Shown: positions 1 through 8,278 of the stretch, piece by piece
Layout: each line of letters begins with the position of its first letter
Position numbering within the stretch: position 1 is the first letter of the stretch
NCBI GenBank assembly: GCA_948762645.1
Contig: CAQBRY010000002.1
Coordinates: 17,504-49,436 of the forward strand
DNA from: an uncultured Eubacteriales bacterium
GTDB taxonomy: Bacteria; Bacillota; Clostridia; Oscillospirales; Acutalibacteraceae
DNA: 31,933 bases
Direction of reading: 5' to 3'
Notes under the pieces: model-generated
The model's input: the letters and a program-made list of their open reading frames with translations, nothing else
Told to the model about the DNA's origin: nothing
The model's database searches: none
Made by a program: the position numbers and the translations under genes

Positions 1-2
1 GT

Positions 3-1208
3 ATTATGCTCGATGGTGCAGTAGGGTCCGCATGTGGAATACAGACTTTGGAAATGGGAGTTTTCGGAGGTATTTTAGTAGGTCTTGGTGTTGCTTATTT
101 ACATAATAAATTTTATAAAATTAAACTTCCAAACGTTATTTCCTTTTTTGGAGGTACTAGATTTATCCCGATAATTTCTTCTCTTACTTACATTCTTGTG
201 GGTGCATTAATGTTTTTTGTCTGGCCGTATATTCAGGAAGGAATGTTCTCTCTTGGAAATTTAGTTACAAGGTCAGGATATGCCGGAACTCTTATTTACG
301 GTATTATTGAAAGAGCGTTAATACCTTTTGGACTTCATCATGTATTTTATATGCCGTTTTGGCAAACGGGTCTTGGTGGAACTGCTGTAATAGACGGTGT
401 TTATGTAACAGGTGCACAAAATATTTTCTTTGCAGAATTAGGGTCTGCTAATGTAACTCATTTTAGCATTGATGCTGCAAGATTTATGGCCGGAAAATTT
501 CCGTTTATGATTTTTGGTTTACCTGGGGCAGCACTGGCTATGTATGCTACTGCAAAACCAAATAAAAAGAAAATTGTTGGCGGACTTTTACTTTCTGCAG
601 CTCTTACTGCTATGATTACAGGTATTACCGAGCCAATTGAATTTACATTTTTATTTGTAGCACCTATGCTTTACGGTATACATTGTATTTTTGCCGGTCT
701 TTCTTTTATGCTTATGCACATATTTAATATTGCTATCGGTCAAACATTTTCCGGAGGAATAATAGATTTATTATTATTCGGTGTTCTTCAAGGAAATGGT
801 AAGACTAATTGGATATACGTGGTTCCTATCGGAATAGTATATTTTATAGTTTATTATTTCTTATTTAAATTTGTAATTGAAAAATTCAATTTAATTACCC
901 CTGGCAGAGAAGAGGACGAAATAGAGTCTAAGCTTTATACGAGAAAAGATATAGATGCTTCTAAGCAAGATGATATATCTGAAAAAATAGTAAATGGTCT
1001 TGGCGGAGCTGATAATATACAAGATCTTGATTGTTGCGCAACTAGACTTAGAGTAAAAGTACAAGATGAAAACAAAGTTGACGAACCTATGCTAAAATCT
1101 ACCGGTGCTGCAGGGATAATTAGAAAGGGCAAAGGAATACAAATTATTTATGGTCCTAGAGTTACCGTTATTAAAAGTGAAGTTGAGGATTATATTTCTA
1201 GTTTATAG
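3..1208 (+). CDS. PTS permease EIIC-EIIB, glucose/N-acetylglucosamine family (5' truncated by window edge)
   Basis: This gene encodes a membrane sugar permease of the phosphotransferase system that imports and phosphorylates a hexose, probably glucose or N-acetylglucosamine. The visible 400 residues begin inside the EIIC membrane domain, since the family normally has about 100 more N-terminal residues, so the first ATG at base 6 is unlikely to be the true start. EIIC landmarks include a GGILVG segment near residue 21, the sugar-binding motif GITEPIEF near 206-213 and several hydrophobic helices. From about residue 325 a soluble EIIB domain follows, with the active-site motif CATRLR; Cys344 is the expected phosphocysteine. 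No EIIA domain is fused, so EIIA must be supplied by another protein. A hairpin terminator follows directly. Substrate specificity cannot be decided from the sequence. Confidence 0.9.
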   Translation: MMLDGAVGSACGIQTLEMGVFGGILVGLGVAYLHNKFYKIKLPNVISFFGGTRFIPIISSLTYILVGALMFFVWPYIQEGMFSLGNLVTRSGYAGTLIYGIIERALIPFGLHHVFYMPFWQTGLGGTAVIDGVYVTGAQNIFFAELGSANVTHFSIDAARFMAGKFPFMIFGLPGAALAMYATAKPNKKKIVGGLLLSAALTAMITGITEPIEFTFLFVAPMLYGIHCIFAGLSFMLMHIFNIAIGQTFSGGIIDLLLFGVLQGNGKTNWIYVVPIGIVYFIVYYFLFKFVIEKFNLITPGREEDEIESKLYTRKDIDASKQDDISEKIVNGLGGADNIQDLDCCATRLRVKVQDENKVDEPMLKSTGAAGIIRKGKGIQIIYGPRVTVIKSEVEDYISSL

Positions 1209-1218
1209 TTTATCTTAT

Positions 1219-1248
1219 TAATGCACTTTTTATAGCGCATTAGTTTTT
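1219..1248 (+). terminator. Probable intrinsic terminator after the PTS gene
   Basis: The arms TAATGC (1219-1224) and GCATTA (1237-1242) pair around an AT-rich loop, and a run of five T follows at 1244-1248. The stem is short, so termination may be partial. It separates the PTS gene from ddl. Confidence 0.55.
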
Positions 1249-1268
1249 ATAATATAAGGAGATTTTTT

Positions 1269-2360
1269 ATGAGTAAATTAAATGTTGCTATACTTTTTGG
1301 AGGAAGTAATTCTGAGCATGAAGTTTCAAGAATGTCGGCTTCGACTATCATTGACGGTATATCAAAAGAAAAGTATAATATTTTTATGCTGGGAATTACA
1401 AAATCAGGGGAATGGTTTTTATATAATGGAAATACCAAAAGTATAATAGATGGTTCTTGGGAAAAAAATTCTGATAATAAAAAAGCCTTTATATCTCCAG
1501 ACACTAGTGTTAAAGGAATAGTTGTATTAGATGGTGATAAGTTTGAAGTTTTAAAATTAGATGTAATAATACCTGTTTTTCACGGTAAAAACGGTGAGGA
1601 CGGTACTATGCAAGGCGTTGCAACTTTAGCAAATATTCCATTTGTAGGATGTGGCGTGACCGCTTCTGCGGTTTGTATGGATAAGGTAATAACCAATATT
1701 ATTCTTTCTTACAGCGGTATAAATAAAGCGGATTTTTATTGGTTTTATGTAAACGACTTTAAAGAAGATCCGGAAAGATATATTAATAATATTGAGAAAC
1801 ATATAACGTCATATCCCATGTTTGTTAAACCTGCTAATGCGGGTTCTTCTGTGGGTGTAAGCAAGGTATCGAATAAACGTGAACTTTTAGAAGCTATAAA
1901 AGTTGCAAGTAAAGAAGATATTAAAGTTTTAGTTGAAAAAGCAATTGTTGGTCAGGAAATAGAGTGTGCTGTTTTGGGAAATGATGATCCTATTGTTTCT
2001 GAACCGGGAGAAATTATTCCTTCAAGCGAATTTTATGATTATGATGATAAGTATAATAATGGTACCGCAAAGATTAATGTACCGGCTAATTTGACGCCTG
2101 AGGTTTCTTTGGAGGTTCAAGAAATTTGTAAAAAAGCCTATAAGATACTTGGATGTACGGGACTTGTAAGGATGGACTCTTTTGTTGAAAAAGGTACAAA
2201 TAAAATATACATAAATGAGCCGAATACTTTGCCCGGATTTACTTCAATTAGTATGTATCCGAAGATGATGCAGCATTCAGGGTATAGTTTAAGTCATTTA
2301 ATTGATGAATTAATAAATTATGCGATAGAGGAGCAGAATCAAAAAAATTTTGGAATTTGA
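1269..2360 (+). CDS. ddl: D-alanine--D-alanine ligase
   Basis: This cytoplasmic ATP-grasp enzyme joins two D-alanines to make the dipeptide that ends the peptidoglycan stem peptide. The 363-residue length fits the family. Visible motifs are FGGSNSEHEVS near residue 10, HGKNGEDGT near 105, the ATP-binding loop KPANAGSSVGVS near 187, the omega loop YDYDDKY at 256-262 and the metal/phosphate site NEPNTLPGFTS near 317. The omega loop carries the Tyr/Lys pattern of D-Ala-D-Ala ligases, not that of vancomycin-resistance D-Ala-D-lactate ligases. The ATG is preceded by AAGGAG at a good distance. murI follows after 13 bases, so the two wall-precursor genes are probably co-transcribed. A retained ddl implies that the cell still makes peptidoglycan. 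Confidence 0.95.
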   Translation: MSKLNVAILFGGSNSEHEVSRMSASTIIDGISKEKYNIFMLGITKSGEWFLYNGNTKSIIDGSWEKNSDNKKAFISPDTSVKGIVVLDGDKFEVLKLDVIIPVFHGKNGEDGTMQGVATLANIPFVGCGVTASAVCMDKVITNIILSYSGINKADFYWFYVNDFKEDPERYINNIEKHITSYPMFVKPANAGSSVGVSKVSNKRELLEAIKVASKEDIKVLVEKAIVGQEIECAVLGNDDPIVSEPGEIIPSSEFYDYDDKYNNGTAKINVPANLTPEVSLEVQEICKKAYKILGCTGLVRMDSFVEKGTNKIYINEPNTLPGFTSISMYPKMMQHSGYSLSHLIDELINYAIEEQNQKNFGI

Positions 2361-2373
2361 AAGGAAGATTTAA

Positions 2374-3192
2374 GTGAGTAGCAATTTAGATCCCATAGGA
2401 GTTTTTGATTCCGGAGTGGGCGGAATTACTGCTGTAAAAGAAATACACGAATTAATGCCTGGTGAAAATATCGTCTATTTCGGCGACACCGGGCGTGTTC
2501 CATATGGTAGTAAAAGTTCTGATATTATTTTAAAATACGCTAATCAAGATATATCTTTTTTAAAGTCTTTAGGAGTTAAAATGATAATTGCTGCTTGTGG
2601 TACGGTAAGTTCAGTTATCGATATAAAAACTCAAAATAAGGAATTACCTTTTATAGGGGTAGTAGATCCTACTTGTATTGCGGCAATCAAATCTACTAAA
2701 AATAAAAAAATAGGAGTTATTGGTACGCAAACCACTATAAAAAGTAATTCCTATATTAGATGTATAGGGTCTATTGACAAAGAAATTCAGGTATATCAGA
2801 AGTCTTGTCCGATATTTGCTCCTTTAATTGAAAATGGAGTTTCTAATTTACCATATGAGATTGTTTATGGTATTGTTAAGGAAAACCTCAGTTATTTTAA
2901 TCAATATGACATAGACGTTTTGATACTTGGTTGCACTCATTATCCCATTATTGAAAACGTTATATCTGAAGTTATGGGTCCCAAAGTTAAACTTATAAAT
3001 TCCGGAAAGGAAGTTGCTAAGTATGCTGAATTTATTTTAAAAAACAAAAATTTGGCGTCTTCTATGAAGCATGGCGGAAAGTATGATTTTTTTGTTAGCG
3101 ACAGTGCTCAAACTTTTTCTGAAATCGCAAACAGATTTTTAGGGTATAATATAGTAAAGAATGTTAAAAAAATTAATATTGATTTATATTAA
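2374..3192 (+). CDS. murI: Glutamate racemase
   Basis: This cofactor-independent racemase makes D-glutamate for peptidoglycan. The 272 residues carry the N-terminal FDSGVGG at about 11-17, VPYGSKS at 42-48, the first catalytic cysteine Cys75 in AACGTVSS and the second, Cys187, in LGCTHYP. The residue after Cys75 is Gly where many racemases have Asn (ACNT). I recall this variant from other Clostridia, so it probably does not mean loss of function. The start is GTG with AAGGAAG upstream; no competing start lies near the conserved N-terminus. It lies directly downstream of ddl, consistent with a small wall-precursor operon. Confidence 0.95.
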   Translation: MSSNLDPIGVFDSGVGGITAVKEIHELMPGENIVYFGDTGRVPYGSKSSDIILKYANQDISFLKSLGVKMIIAACGTVSSVIDIKTQNKELPFIGVVDPTCIAAIKSTKNKKIGVIGTQTTIKSNSYIRCIGSIDKEIQVYQKSCPIFAPLIENGVSNLPYEIVYGIVKENLSYFNQYDIDVLILGCTHYPIIENVISEVMGPKVKLINSGKEVAKYAEFILKNKNLASSMKHGGKYDFFVSDSAQTFSEIANRFLGYNIVKNVKKINIDLY

Positions 3193-3222
3193 TAGAAAGT
3201 ATATTTTAGTGGAGGATGTTAA

Positions 3223-3651
3223 TTGAAAGATAATTATTTTATATCGATAAACGGTAAACAAGATTTTGATGCAGATGATTCGGTAGTGAGCGTAGAAACA
3301 ACAGGTAATTATATTAAAAAGAAAAATTTTGATTATATCATATATAAAGAATATGATGATCAAGATCCAAAAAGGTATAGCACATCAGTACTTAAGATAG
3401 ATGGCGAAAAATGCGTCACGCTTATTAAGAATGGAGAAAATAGGACTAAACTTATCTTAGAAAAAGGTAAAAGGCATCATTGTTGTTATAATACAGAAAT
3501 AGGCTGTTTAATGATTGGAGTCTTTACGGATAAAATTGCCTCAAATTTTTCGGATGAAGGCGGAGAGTTGAAGGTTAATTATTCTTTGGACGTAAATTCC
3601 AATCTTGCAAGTATTAATGAGATAAGCGTAAAAATTAGGAGGATGGATTAA
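3223..3651 (+). CDS. DUF1934 (YwiB-like) beta-barrel protein
   Basis: This 142-residue protein belongs to the DUF1934 family, small cytoplasmic proteins of unknown function thought to form a lipocalin-like beta-barrel. It is rich in alternating polar and hydrophobic strands and has no signal peptide or membrane segment. The start is TTG (3223) with GGAGG eight bases upstream. Its stop lies two bases before the argS start, the same order as ywiB-argS in Bacillus subtilis, which supports the family call and suggests translational coupling. No catalytic motif is visible and I assign no function. Confidence 0.8.
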   Translation: MKDNYFISINGKQDFDADDSVVSVETTGNYIKKKNFDYIIYKEYDDQDPKRYSTSVLKIDGEKCVTLIKNGENRTKLILEKGKRHHCCYNTEIGCLMIGVFTDKIASNFSDEGGELKVNYSLDVNSNLASINEISVKIRRMD

Positions 3652-3653
3652 AA

Positions 3654-5348
3654 ATGGCAAATTTAATTATTAAAGTTATTGAAGATTTAAAAATTAGTTT
3701 GGCTCAAAGTATTAATGAGGCTATTAAAGACGGTAAACTTTTAGATAATAAAATTCCTGATATTAATATTGAAATTCCCGCCGATAGGGCTCATGGTGAA
3801 CTATCTACTAATATTGCCATGGTTTCAGCCAGAGTTTTTAGAAATTCTCCTTTAAATATTGCTAAAATAATACTTGATAATTTAATAGTTGATAAGTCGC
3901 TGATTGAAAAAGTTGAAATTGCAGGTGCCGGATTTATTAATTTTTTTCTTTCTCAAAAATTTTTTTCGGATTGTTTATTGGAAATTAAATCTATGGGTCA
4001 AGACTATGGAAAGTGTGATTACGGTAAAAATAAAAAATTAATGGTTGAATTTGTATCTGCTAATCCTACCGGTCCTATGCATATGGGAAATGCCAGGGGA
4101 GGAGCTTTGGGTGATTGTTTATCATCTGTATTGAAGTTAGCGGGATTTGATGTCTTTAAAGAGTTTTATGTTAATGACGCAGGTAATCAAATAGAAAAGT
4201 TTGCTTCTTCTTTAGACGTAAGGTACAGACAAATTATAGAAGGTGAAAACAATGTTATTTTACCTGAAGATTGCTATCAAGGTGAAGATATAAAAGATTT
4301 AGCATATGAATTTTATAAAATATATGGTGAAAAGTATCTTTCATGTGATGTAAAGGAAAGAAAAAGTAAATTGGTTGAATTTGCTCTTCCTAAAAATATA
4401 GATCGTATGAAAAAAGATATGAAAAAGTATAATATATTTTTCGATAATTGGTTTCATGAGAGTCTGCTTTATGAAAATGATGATGTAAATAAAGTAATAA
4501 AGATGCTGTCTGATAAAGGTTTAACATATGAACTTGATGGAGCAATTTGGTATAAGGCCACACAATTTGGACTTGAAAAAGACGAGGTACTTGTTCGAAA
4601 AAATGGTATTCCTACGTATTTTGCCTCAGATATAGCTTATCACTATAATAAGTTTAAAGTACGTAATTTTGATATCTGTATTGATATATGGGGAGCTGAC
4701 CATCATGGTCATATTGCAAGACTTAAAAGTGCCATGGAATCTCTTGATATAGATAGCAGTAAATTACATATACTTCTTTTTCAATTTGTAAGGCTTGTAA
4801 AAAGTGGAGAGGTTGTTCGCATGAGCAAACGTACAGGTAAAGCTATTCAGCTTTCAGATCTTTTAGATGAAGTAAGTGCTGATTCTGCTAGGTTTTTATT
4901 TAATATTAAAGAACCGAATACTAAAATGGATTTTGACCTTGATCTTGCCGTTAAAGAGGATTCACAGAATCCCGTTTATTATGTTCAGTATGCTCATGCA
5001 AGAATTTGCAGTATACTTAGGTCCGTTCCGGATAGTGTTAGAGAAAAACTTGAAAAAGGTAATGTTTGTTTAGACGTTCTTACCTCTTCTGAAGAAAGAC
5101 AGTTAATTTATAATATGGCATTATACACCATGCAAATTATCAGCTGTGCAAGAGATTTTGATCCGACAAGAATTACTAAATACGTTATAGATCTTGCTAC
5201 TGACTTTCATAAATTTTATAATGCTCATAAAGTTATTTTCGACGATGATGAAATTATGTTGGCAAGAATATATTTATGTATTTGCGTTAAAATAGTCATT
5301 AGTAATATTTTGAGACTATTTAAAATATCTATTCCGGAACATATGTAA
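3654..5348 (+). CDS. argS: Arginyl-tRNA synthetase
   Basis: This class I aminoacyl-tRNA synthetase charges tRNA-Arg. The 564-residue length is normal. The HIGH-type signature is HMGN at 143-146, inside ANPTGPMHMGNARGG, and the KMSKS-type signature is RMSKRTGK near 388-395. The N-terminal Add-1 domain and the C-terminal DALR anticodon-binding domain (about 440-564) both appear complete. The ATG follows the upstream DUF1934 stop almost immediately, and the ribosome site AGGAGG lies inside the end of that gene. A new promoter for rplU begins just after its stop. Confidence 0.97.
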   Translation: MANLIIKVIEDLKISLAQSINEAIKDGKLLDNKIPDINIEIPADRAHGELSTNIAMVSARVFRNSPLNIAKIILDNLIVDKSLIEKVEIAGAGFINFFLSQKFFSDCLLEIKSMGQDYGKCDYGKNKKLMVEFVSANPTGPMHMGNARGGALGDCLSSVLKLAGFDVFKEFYVNDAGNQIEKFASSLDVRYRQIIEGENNVILPEDCYQGEDIKDLAYEFYKIYGEKYLSCDVKERKSKLVEFALPKNIDRMKKDMKKYNIFFDNWFHESLLYENDDVNKVIKMLSDKGLTYELDGAIWYKATQFGLEKDEVLVRKNGIPTYFASDIAYHYNKFKVRNFDICIDIWGADHHGHIARLKSAMESLDIDSSKLHILLFQFVRLVKSGEVVRMSKRTGKAIQLSDLLDEVSADSARFLFNIKEPNTKMDFDLDLAVKEDSQNPVYYVQYAHARICSILRSVPDSVREKLEKGNVCLDVLTSSEERQLIYNMALYTMQIISCARDFDPTRITKYVIDLATDFHKFYNAHKVIFDDDEIMLARIYLCICVKIVISNILRLFKISIPEHM

Positions 5349-5369
5349 ATTTTTATTTTTGATTTTTTA

Positions 5370-5398
5370 TTGACCTATTTTTATTTTTATGTTAAAAT
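5370..5398 (+). promoter_or_regulatory. Sigma-A promoter for the rplU operon
   Basis: TTGACC (5370-5375) and TAAAAT (5393-5398) are separated by exactly 17 bases, a near-consensus housekeeping promoter. Transcription would start a few bases before the L21-type leader. Confidence 0.75.
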
Positions 5399-5403
5399 TT
5401 TCT

Positions 5404-5460
5404 AGCCGCTTATTGCAGGTTATAAATAAATCTTATGATTTTACCTGACAGTAGCGAGAC
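5404..5460 (+). ncRNA. L21 leader RNA (ribosomal protein leader)
   Basis: The 5' leader of rplU folds into a long hairpin: CGCT (5407-5410) pairs with AGCG (5453-5456), and CAGGT (5416-5420) pairs with ACCTG (5443-5447), with conserved-looking internal-loop bases TATTG and ACAGT between them. Position, pairing and the loop sequence match the Firmicutes L21 leader family, thought to let L21 repress its own operon. I recognised it by eye, not with a covariance model. Confidence 0.75.
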
Positions 5461-5489
5461 TTATAAATCAAGGTAGGTGAATAACTGTA

Positions 5490-5816
5490 ATGTATGCAGT
5501 TATAGAAACTGGTGGAAAACAATATAAGGTCCAGAAAGATGACATAATTTATGTCGAAAAAATTGGCGAGGAGCAAGATTCACAAGTTGAATTTAAAGTA
5601 GTTGCTTATGGAGACGACCAAAATATTAGTTTTGGAAATCCTTATGTTGAATCAGCTAAAGTTTTAGGAAAAGTAGTTAAAAATGGTAAGAAGAAAAAAA
5701 TCACGGTTTTTACTTATAAACCTAAGAAAAGTTGTAAAAGAAAAATGGGTCACAGACAGCCATATACTAAGATTCAAATACAAGAAATTATACCTGATGT
5801 AAGTAAATATGTATGA
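5490..5816 (+). CDS. rplU: 50S ribosomal protein L21
   Basis: This is a large-subunit ribosomal protein that binds 23S rRNA. The 108 residues start with YAVIETGGKQYKV, the L21 signature, and end with the basic rRNA-binding stretch KRKMGHRQPYTKIQI. The ATG has AAGGTAGGTG upstream. It heads the operon behind a promoter and an L21-type leader, and its TGA overlaps the prp ATG by four bases (ATGA), which implies translational coupling. Confidence 0.97.
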   Translation: MYAVIETGGKQYKVQKDDIIYVEKIGEEQDSQVEFKVVAYGDDQNISFGNPYVESAKVLGKVVKNGKKKKITVFTYKPKKSCKRKMGHRQPYTKIQIQEIIPDVSKYV

Positions 5817-6154
5817 TCAGCATAAAAGTTTTTGTTACTCCTGAAGGAAGTATTTTAGGCTTTGAACTTTTTGGTCATTCCGGATATGATGAACTTGGAA
5901 AAGATATAGTATGTTCAGCGGTGTCTTCCGCAGTTTATATGGTTATTAATACTTTATCTGATGTTCTTAATATTGATTTTGAAGAGTTGACTATTAAAGG
6001 TGAAAATGCTTATTTAAAATTTAAAATTAGTAATAAAGATTTTTATATTTGTAAATATATTATGGCAGGGCTTAAAAATCACTTAGTTAATTTAGAGGAA
6101 CAATATTATAAAAATATAAAAGTAAGTTATGTGGAGGTGCAAAGTATTGATTAA
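5813..6154 (+). CDS. prp: Ribosomal-processing cysteine protease Prp
   Basis: This small cytoplasmic cysteine protease removes the N-terminal extension of ribosomal protein L27 in Firmicutes and related phyla. The 113 residues show the catalytic His22 in FGHSGYDE and Cys34 in DIVCSAVS. Its place between rplU and rpmA is the usual one. The start overlaps the rplU stop, and its own stop overlaps the rpmA TTG start by eight bases. The expected substrate motif is present at the N-terminus of the adjacent L27, so enzyme and target agree. Confidence 0.93.
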   Translation: MISIKVFVTPEGSILGFELFGHSGYDELGKDIVCSAVSSAVYMVINTLSDVLNIDFEELTIKGENAYLKFKISNKDFYICKYIMAGLKNHLVNLEEQYYKNIKVSYVEVQSID

Positions 6155-6425
6155 AATTAATATACAGTTATTTGCTCATAAAAAGGGACAGGGTTCAACT
6201 CATAATGGAAGAGATTCTGAGTCTAAGCGTTTAGGCACTAAACGTGCCGATGGACAAATGGTATTGGCTGGCAACATATTGGTAAGGCAACGTGGTACTA
6301 AAATTCATCCTGGAAAAAATGTTGGCAAAGGTTCTGACGATACCTTATATGCTTTAGTCAAAGGCAGAGTTAAGTTTGAAAGACTTGGTAAGCATCGTAA
6401 ATGTGTAAACATATATCCTAACTAA
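6147..6425 (+). CDS. rpmA: 50S ribosomal protein L27 with Prp-cleaved N-terminal extension
   Basis: L27 reaches into the peptidyl-transferase centre of the ribosome. The best start is the TTG at 6147: GGAGGT at 6133-6138 sits eight bases before it, while the in-frame ATG at 6129 would lie upstream of the ribosome site. The resulting 92-residue protein begins IKINIQLFAHKKGQGST. QLFA followed by HKKG fits the Prp cleavage site after FFA/LFA seen in Firmicutes L27, so mature L27 would begin at His. The rest (NGRDS, RQRGTKIHPG, GRVKFE) is typical. The start lies inside the end of prp. Confidence 0.95.
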   Translation: MIKINIQLFAHKKGQGSTHNGRDSESKRLGTKRADGQMVLAGNILVRQRGTKIHPGKNVGKGSDDTLYALVKGRVKFERLGKHRKCVNIYPN

Positions 6426-6454
6426 ATTTATTGAATATAGGAGTTGGAGATATT

Positions 6455-6916
6455 ATGCATAACGAGAATATTCTAGAAGTTCTTAAAGATAAAAAATTTT
6501 TAATTAAGATTGTCAATTTAACTGATATAGAAGATGTTAAAAAAGCTTTTAAATCTAAAGGAATAAACGTTGATGATCAAGATATAGAGGAAATGCGTCA
6601 AGGTGCATTAGGATATATGAAAGGCTCTAAAGTTGAAAATGAATTTTTAGATATTATTGCTGGTGGTGAAGGTGAAAGCGATAAGCAACCTATTATCATT
6701 AATAATTATATAACTAATGATAATACTAATATAAACAAGTCTAGTTCACAGTCTAGTTCCAATGTTAATTCTGGTGCTTATTATCTTTCTAGTAGACCGG
6801 TAACAAATGCTGAAGGAGTCGCACTTGGATCCATTTTTGTTTTAGCAGGAGCTGTTATAGCTGGAATTGCAATTAAAGGTGGCATTAGAAACGGTTGGTT
6901 TTCTCCTATGTGTTAA
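6455..6916 (+). CDS. Nif11-leader-like protein with Ser/Asn linker and transmembrane tail
   Basis: This 153-residue protein is of unknown function. Residues 1-71 resemble the Nif11-type leader of bacteriocin/RiPP precursors: a helical region with FLIKIVNLTD near 15-24 and FKSKGINV at 32-39, ending in LDIIAGG at 65-71, a double-glycine-type cleavage site. Residues 72-119 are a low-complexity Asn/Ser-rich linker. Residues 121-143 form one glycine-rich hydrophobic segment that could cross or insert into a membrane, and the tail is IRNGWFSPMC. The ATG at 6455 has GGAG six bases upstream and is preferred over an upstream TTG at 6431. It sits between rpmA and obgE, which are normally adjacent, and is followed by a hairpin. 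The leader region aligns without gaps with that of the gene at 28075. No maturation or peptidase-transporter gene lies in the window. Confidence 0.7.
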   Translation: MHNENILEVLKDKKFLIKIVNLTDIEDVKKAFKSKGINVDDQDIEEMRQGALGYMKGSKVENEFLDIIAGGEGESDKQPIIINNYITNDNTNINKSSSQSSSNVNSGAYYLSSRPVTNAEGVALGSIFVLAGAVIAGIAIKGGIRNGWFSPMC

Positions 6917-6928
6917 AAGCATAAATTT

Positions 6929-6960
6929 ATAGGTGGATGATCTCCATCTATATTTTTTAT
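6929..6960 (+). terminator. Intrinsic terminator/attenuator before obgE
   Basis: ATAGGTGGA (6929-6937) pairs with TCCATCTAT (6943-6951), a nine-base stem with one G-U pair and a five-base loop, followed by ATTTTTTATT. It ends the transcript of the inserted Nif11-like gene. No good promoter is visible between it and obgE, so it probably attenuates and does not fully stop transcription. Confidence 0.7.
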
Positions 6961-6991
6961 TGATTTAGTAATGTTTGAGAGGATATTGAAA

Positions 6992-8260
6992 ATGTTTGTG
7001 GATGTTGTCAATATAAATGTAAAGGCCGGAAATGGTGGCGATGGGTGCGTTTCTTTTCATCGAGATAAGTATACTGCTTATGGCGGCCCTGATGGTGGAA
7101 ATGGGGGAAAAGGCGGGAATATAATTTTTAAAGGCGATAATAATTTATCTACTTTAGCTGATTTTAGATATAGAAAGAAATTTACAGCTGCAAATGGGAA
7201 AAATGGTGAGGCAGGTAAAAAATCCGGTAAAAAAGGTGATGATTTATTAATTAAAGTTCCTGTAGGCACTTTGGTTAGACATAAGGAAACCGGTAAGGTA
7301 ATGTTTGATATTTCAGATACTGATGAATATGTTGTAGCTGAAGGTGGACGTGGCGGTCTTGGAAATATGAATTTTTCTAATTCCGTAAGGCAGTCTCCAA
7401 GGTTTTCCAAATCGGGCACTCAAGGTGAAGAATTTGAGATCAAGTTGGAACTGAAACTACTGGCAGACGTAGGGATTATAGGATTCCCTAATGTTGGTAA
7501 ATCTACTTTTATTTCTATGGTAAGTAATGCTAAACCCGAAATAGCGAATTATCATTTTACTACAATTACTCCTAAGTTGGGTGTTGTTAAGTATAGCTAC
7601 GATTATTCTTTCGTAATAGCTGATATACCCGGTCTTATAGAAGGCGCGTGGAAGGGTCTTGGACTAGGACATAATTTTTTAAGACATATAGAAAGATGCA
7701 GATTACTTTTACATATTGTTGATGTTTCGGGACTCGAAGGAAGAGATCCGGTTGATGATTTTGAAACTATTAATAGTGAACTTGAAAAATTTAATCCTAA
7801 ATTATGTGATTTACCTATGATAGTTGCTGCAAATAAATGTGATATAGCTACAAATGATCAGATATCAAAATTTAAAGATTATATACAGGGTAAAGGGTAT
7901 GATTTCTTTTCTATTTCTATATCTGATAAAAAAAGTATATCTAAATTGCTTGATAAAATAGCCCAGATCCTATCAAATTTACCCTCTAAGGTAAATCTTT
8001 TTTCCGAAGACGACTTTTATAGTAAAGACAAATGCAGTGATGACTCTCTAAAAATAACTAAAGTGGATGGTAAATATATAGTTAAGTCCAAAAAGTTTGA
8101 AAGATTAATAAATTCTGTTAATCTTGAAGATTATGATTCACTAAAATATTTCCAAAGTATGATATCTAAATGGGGACTCAATGATGTCCTAAAAGAACAA
8201 GGGATACAAGATGGAGATACAGTACAAATTGGAAATGCAGAATTAGATTTTTTTAGCTAG
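6992..8260 (+). CDS. obgE: GTPase Obg/CgtA
   Basis: This essential GTPase is involved in 50S subunit assembly and stress signalling. The start ATG at 6992 has GAGAGGA eight bases upstream and gives the canonical N-terminus MFVDVVNINVKAGNGGDG; an upstream ATG at 6971 would precede that site. The 422 residues comprise the glycine-rich Obg fold (about 1-158), the G domain with G1 GFPNVGKST, the switch/G3 region DIPGLIEGA and G4 NKCD, and a C-terminal OCT domain (about 340-422). The G3 loop reads GAWKGLGLG where GASEGAGLG is commoner, a conservative change. obgE normally follows rpmA directly; here a Nif11-like gene intervenes. mrnC follows. Confidence 0.96.
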   Translation: MFVDVVNINVKAGNGGDGCVSFHRDKYTAYGGPDGGNGGKGGNIIFKGDNNLSTLADFRYRKKFTAANGKNGEAGKKSGKKGDDLLIKVPVGTLVRHKETGKVMFDISDTDEYVVAEGGRGGLGNMNFSNSVRQSPRFSKSGTQGEEFEIKLELKLLADVGIIGFPNVGKSTFISMVSNAKPEIANYHFTTITPKLGVVKYSYDYSFVIADIPGLIEGAWKGLGLGHNFLRHIERCRLLLHIVDVSGLEGRDPVDDFETINSELEKFNPKLCDLPMIVAANKCDIATNDQISKFKDYIQGKGYDFFSISISDKKSISKLLDKIAQILSNLPSKVNLFSEDDFYSKDKCSDDSLKITKVDGKYIVKSKKFERLINSVNLEDYDSLKYFQSMISKWGLNDVLKEQGIQDGDTVQIGNAELDFFS

Positions 8261-8278
8261 TCAGAGAGGTTGACATTT

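Noticed and set aside
1248..1253. TATAAT as a promoter for ddl
   Set aside because: It overlaps the terminator T-run, has no -35 partner, and would start transcription on the ribosome site.
7078..7419. Minus-strand 113-residue Pro-rich reading frame inside obgE
   Set aside because: It is the mirror of the glycine-rich Obg domain; the proline runs arise from antisense GGN codons, and there is no ribosome site.
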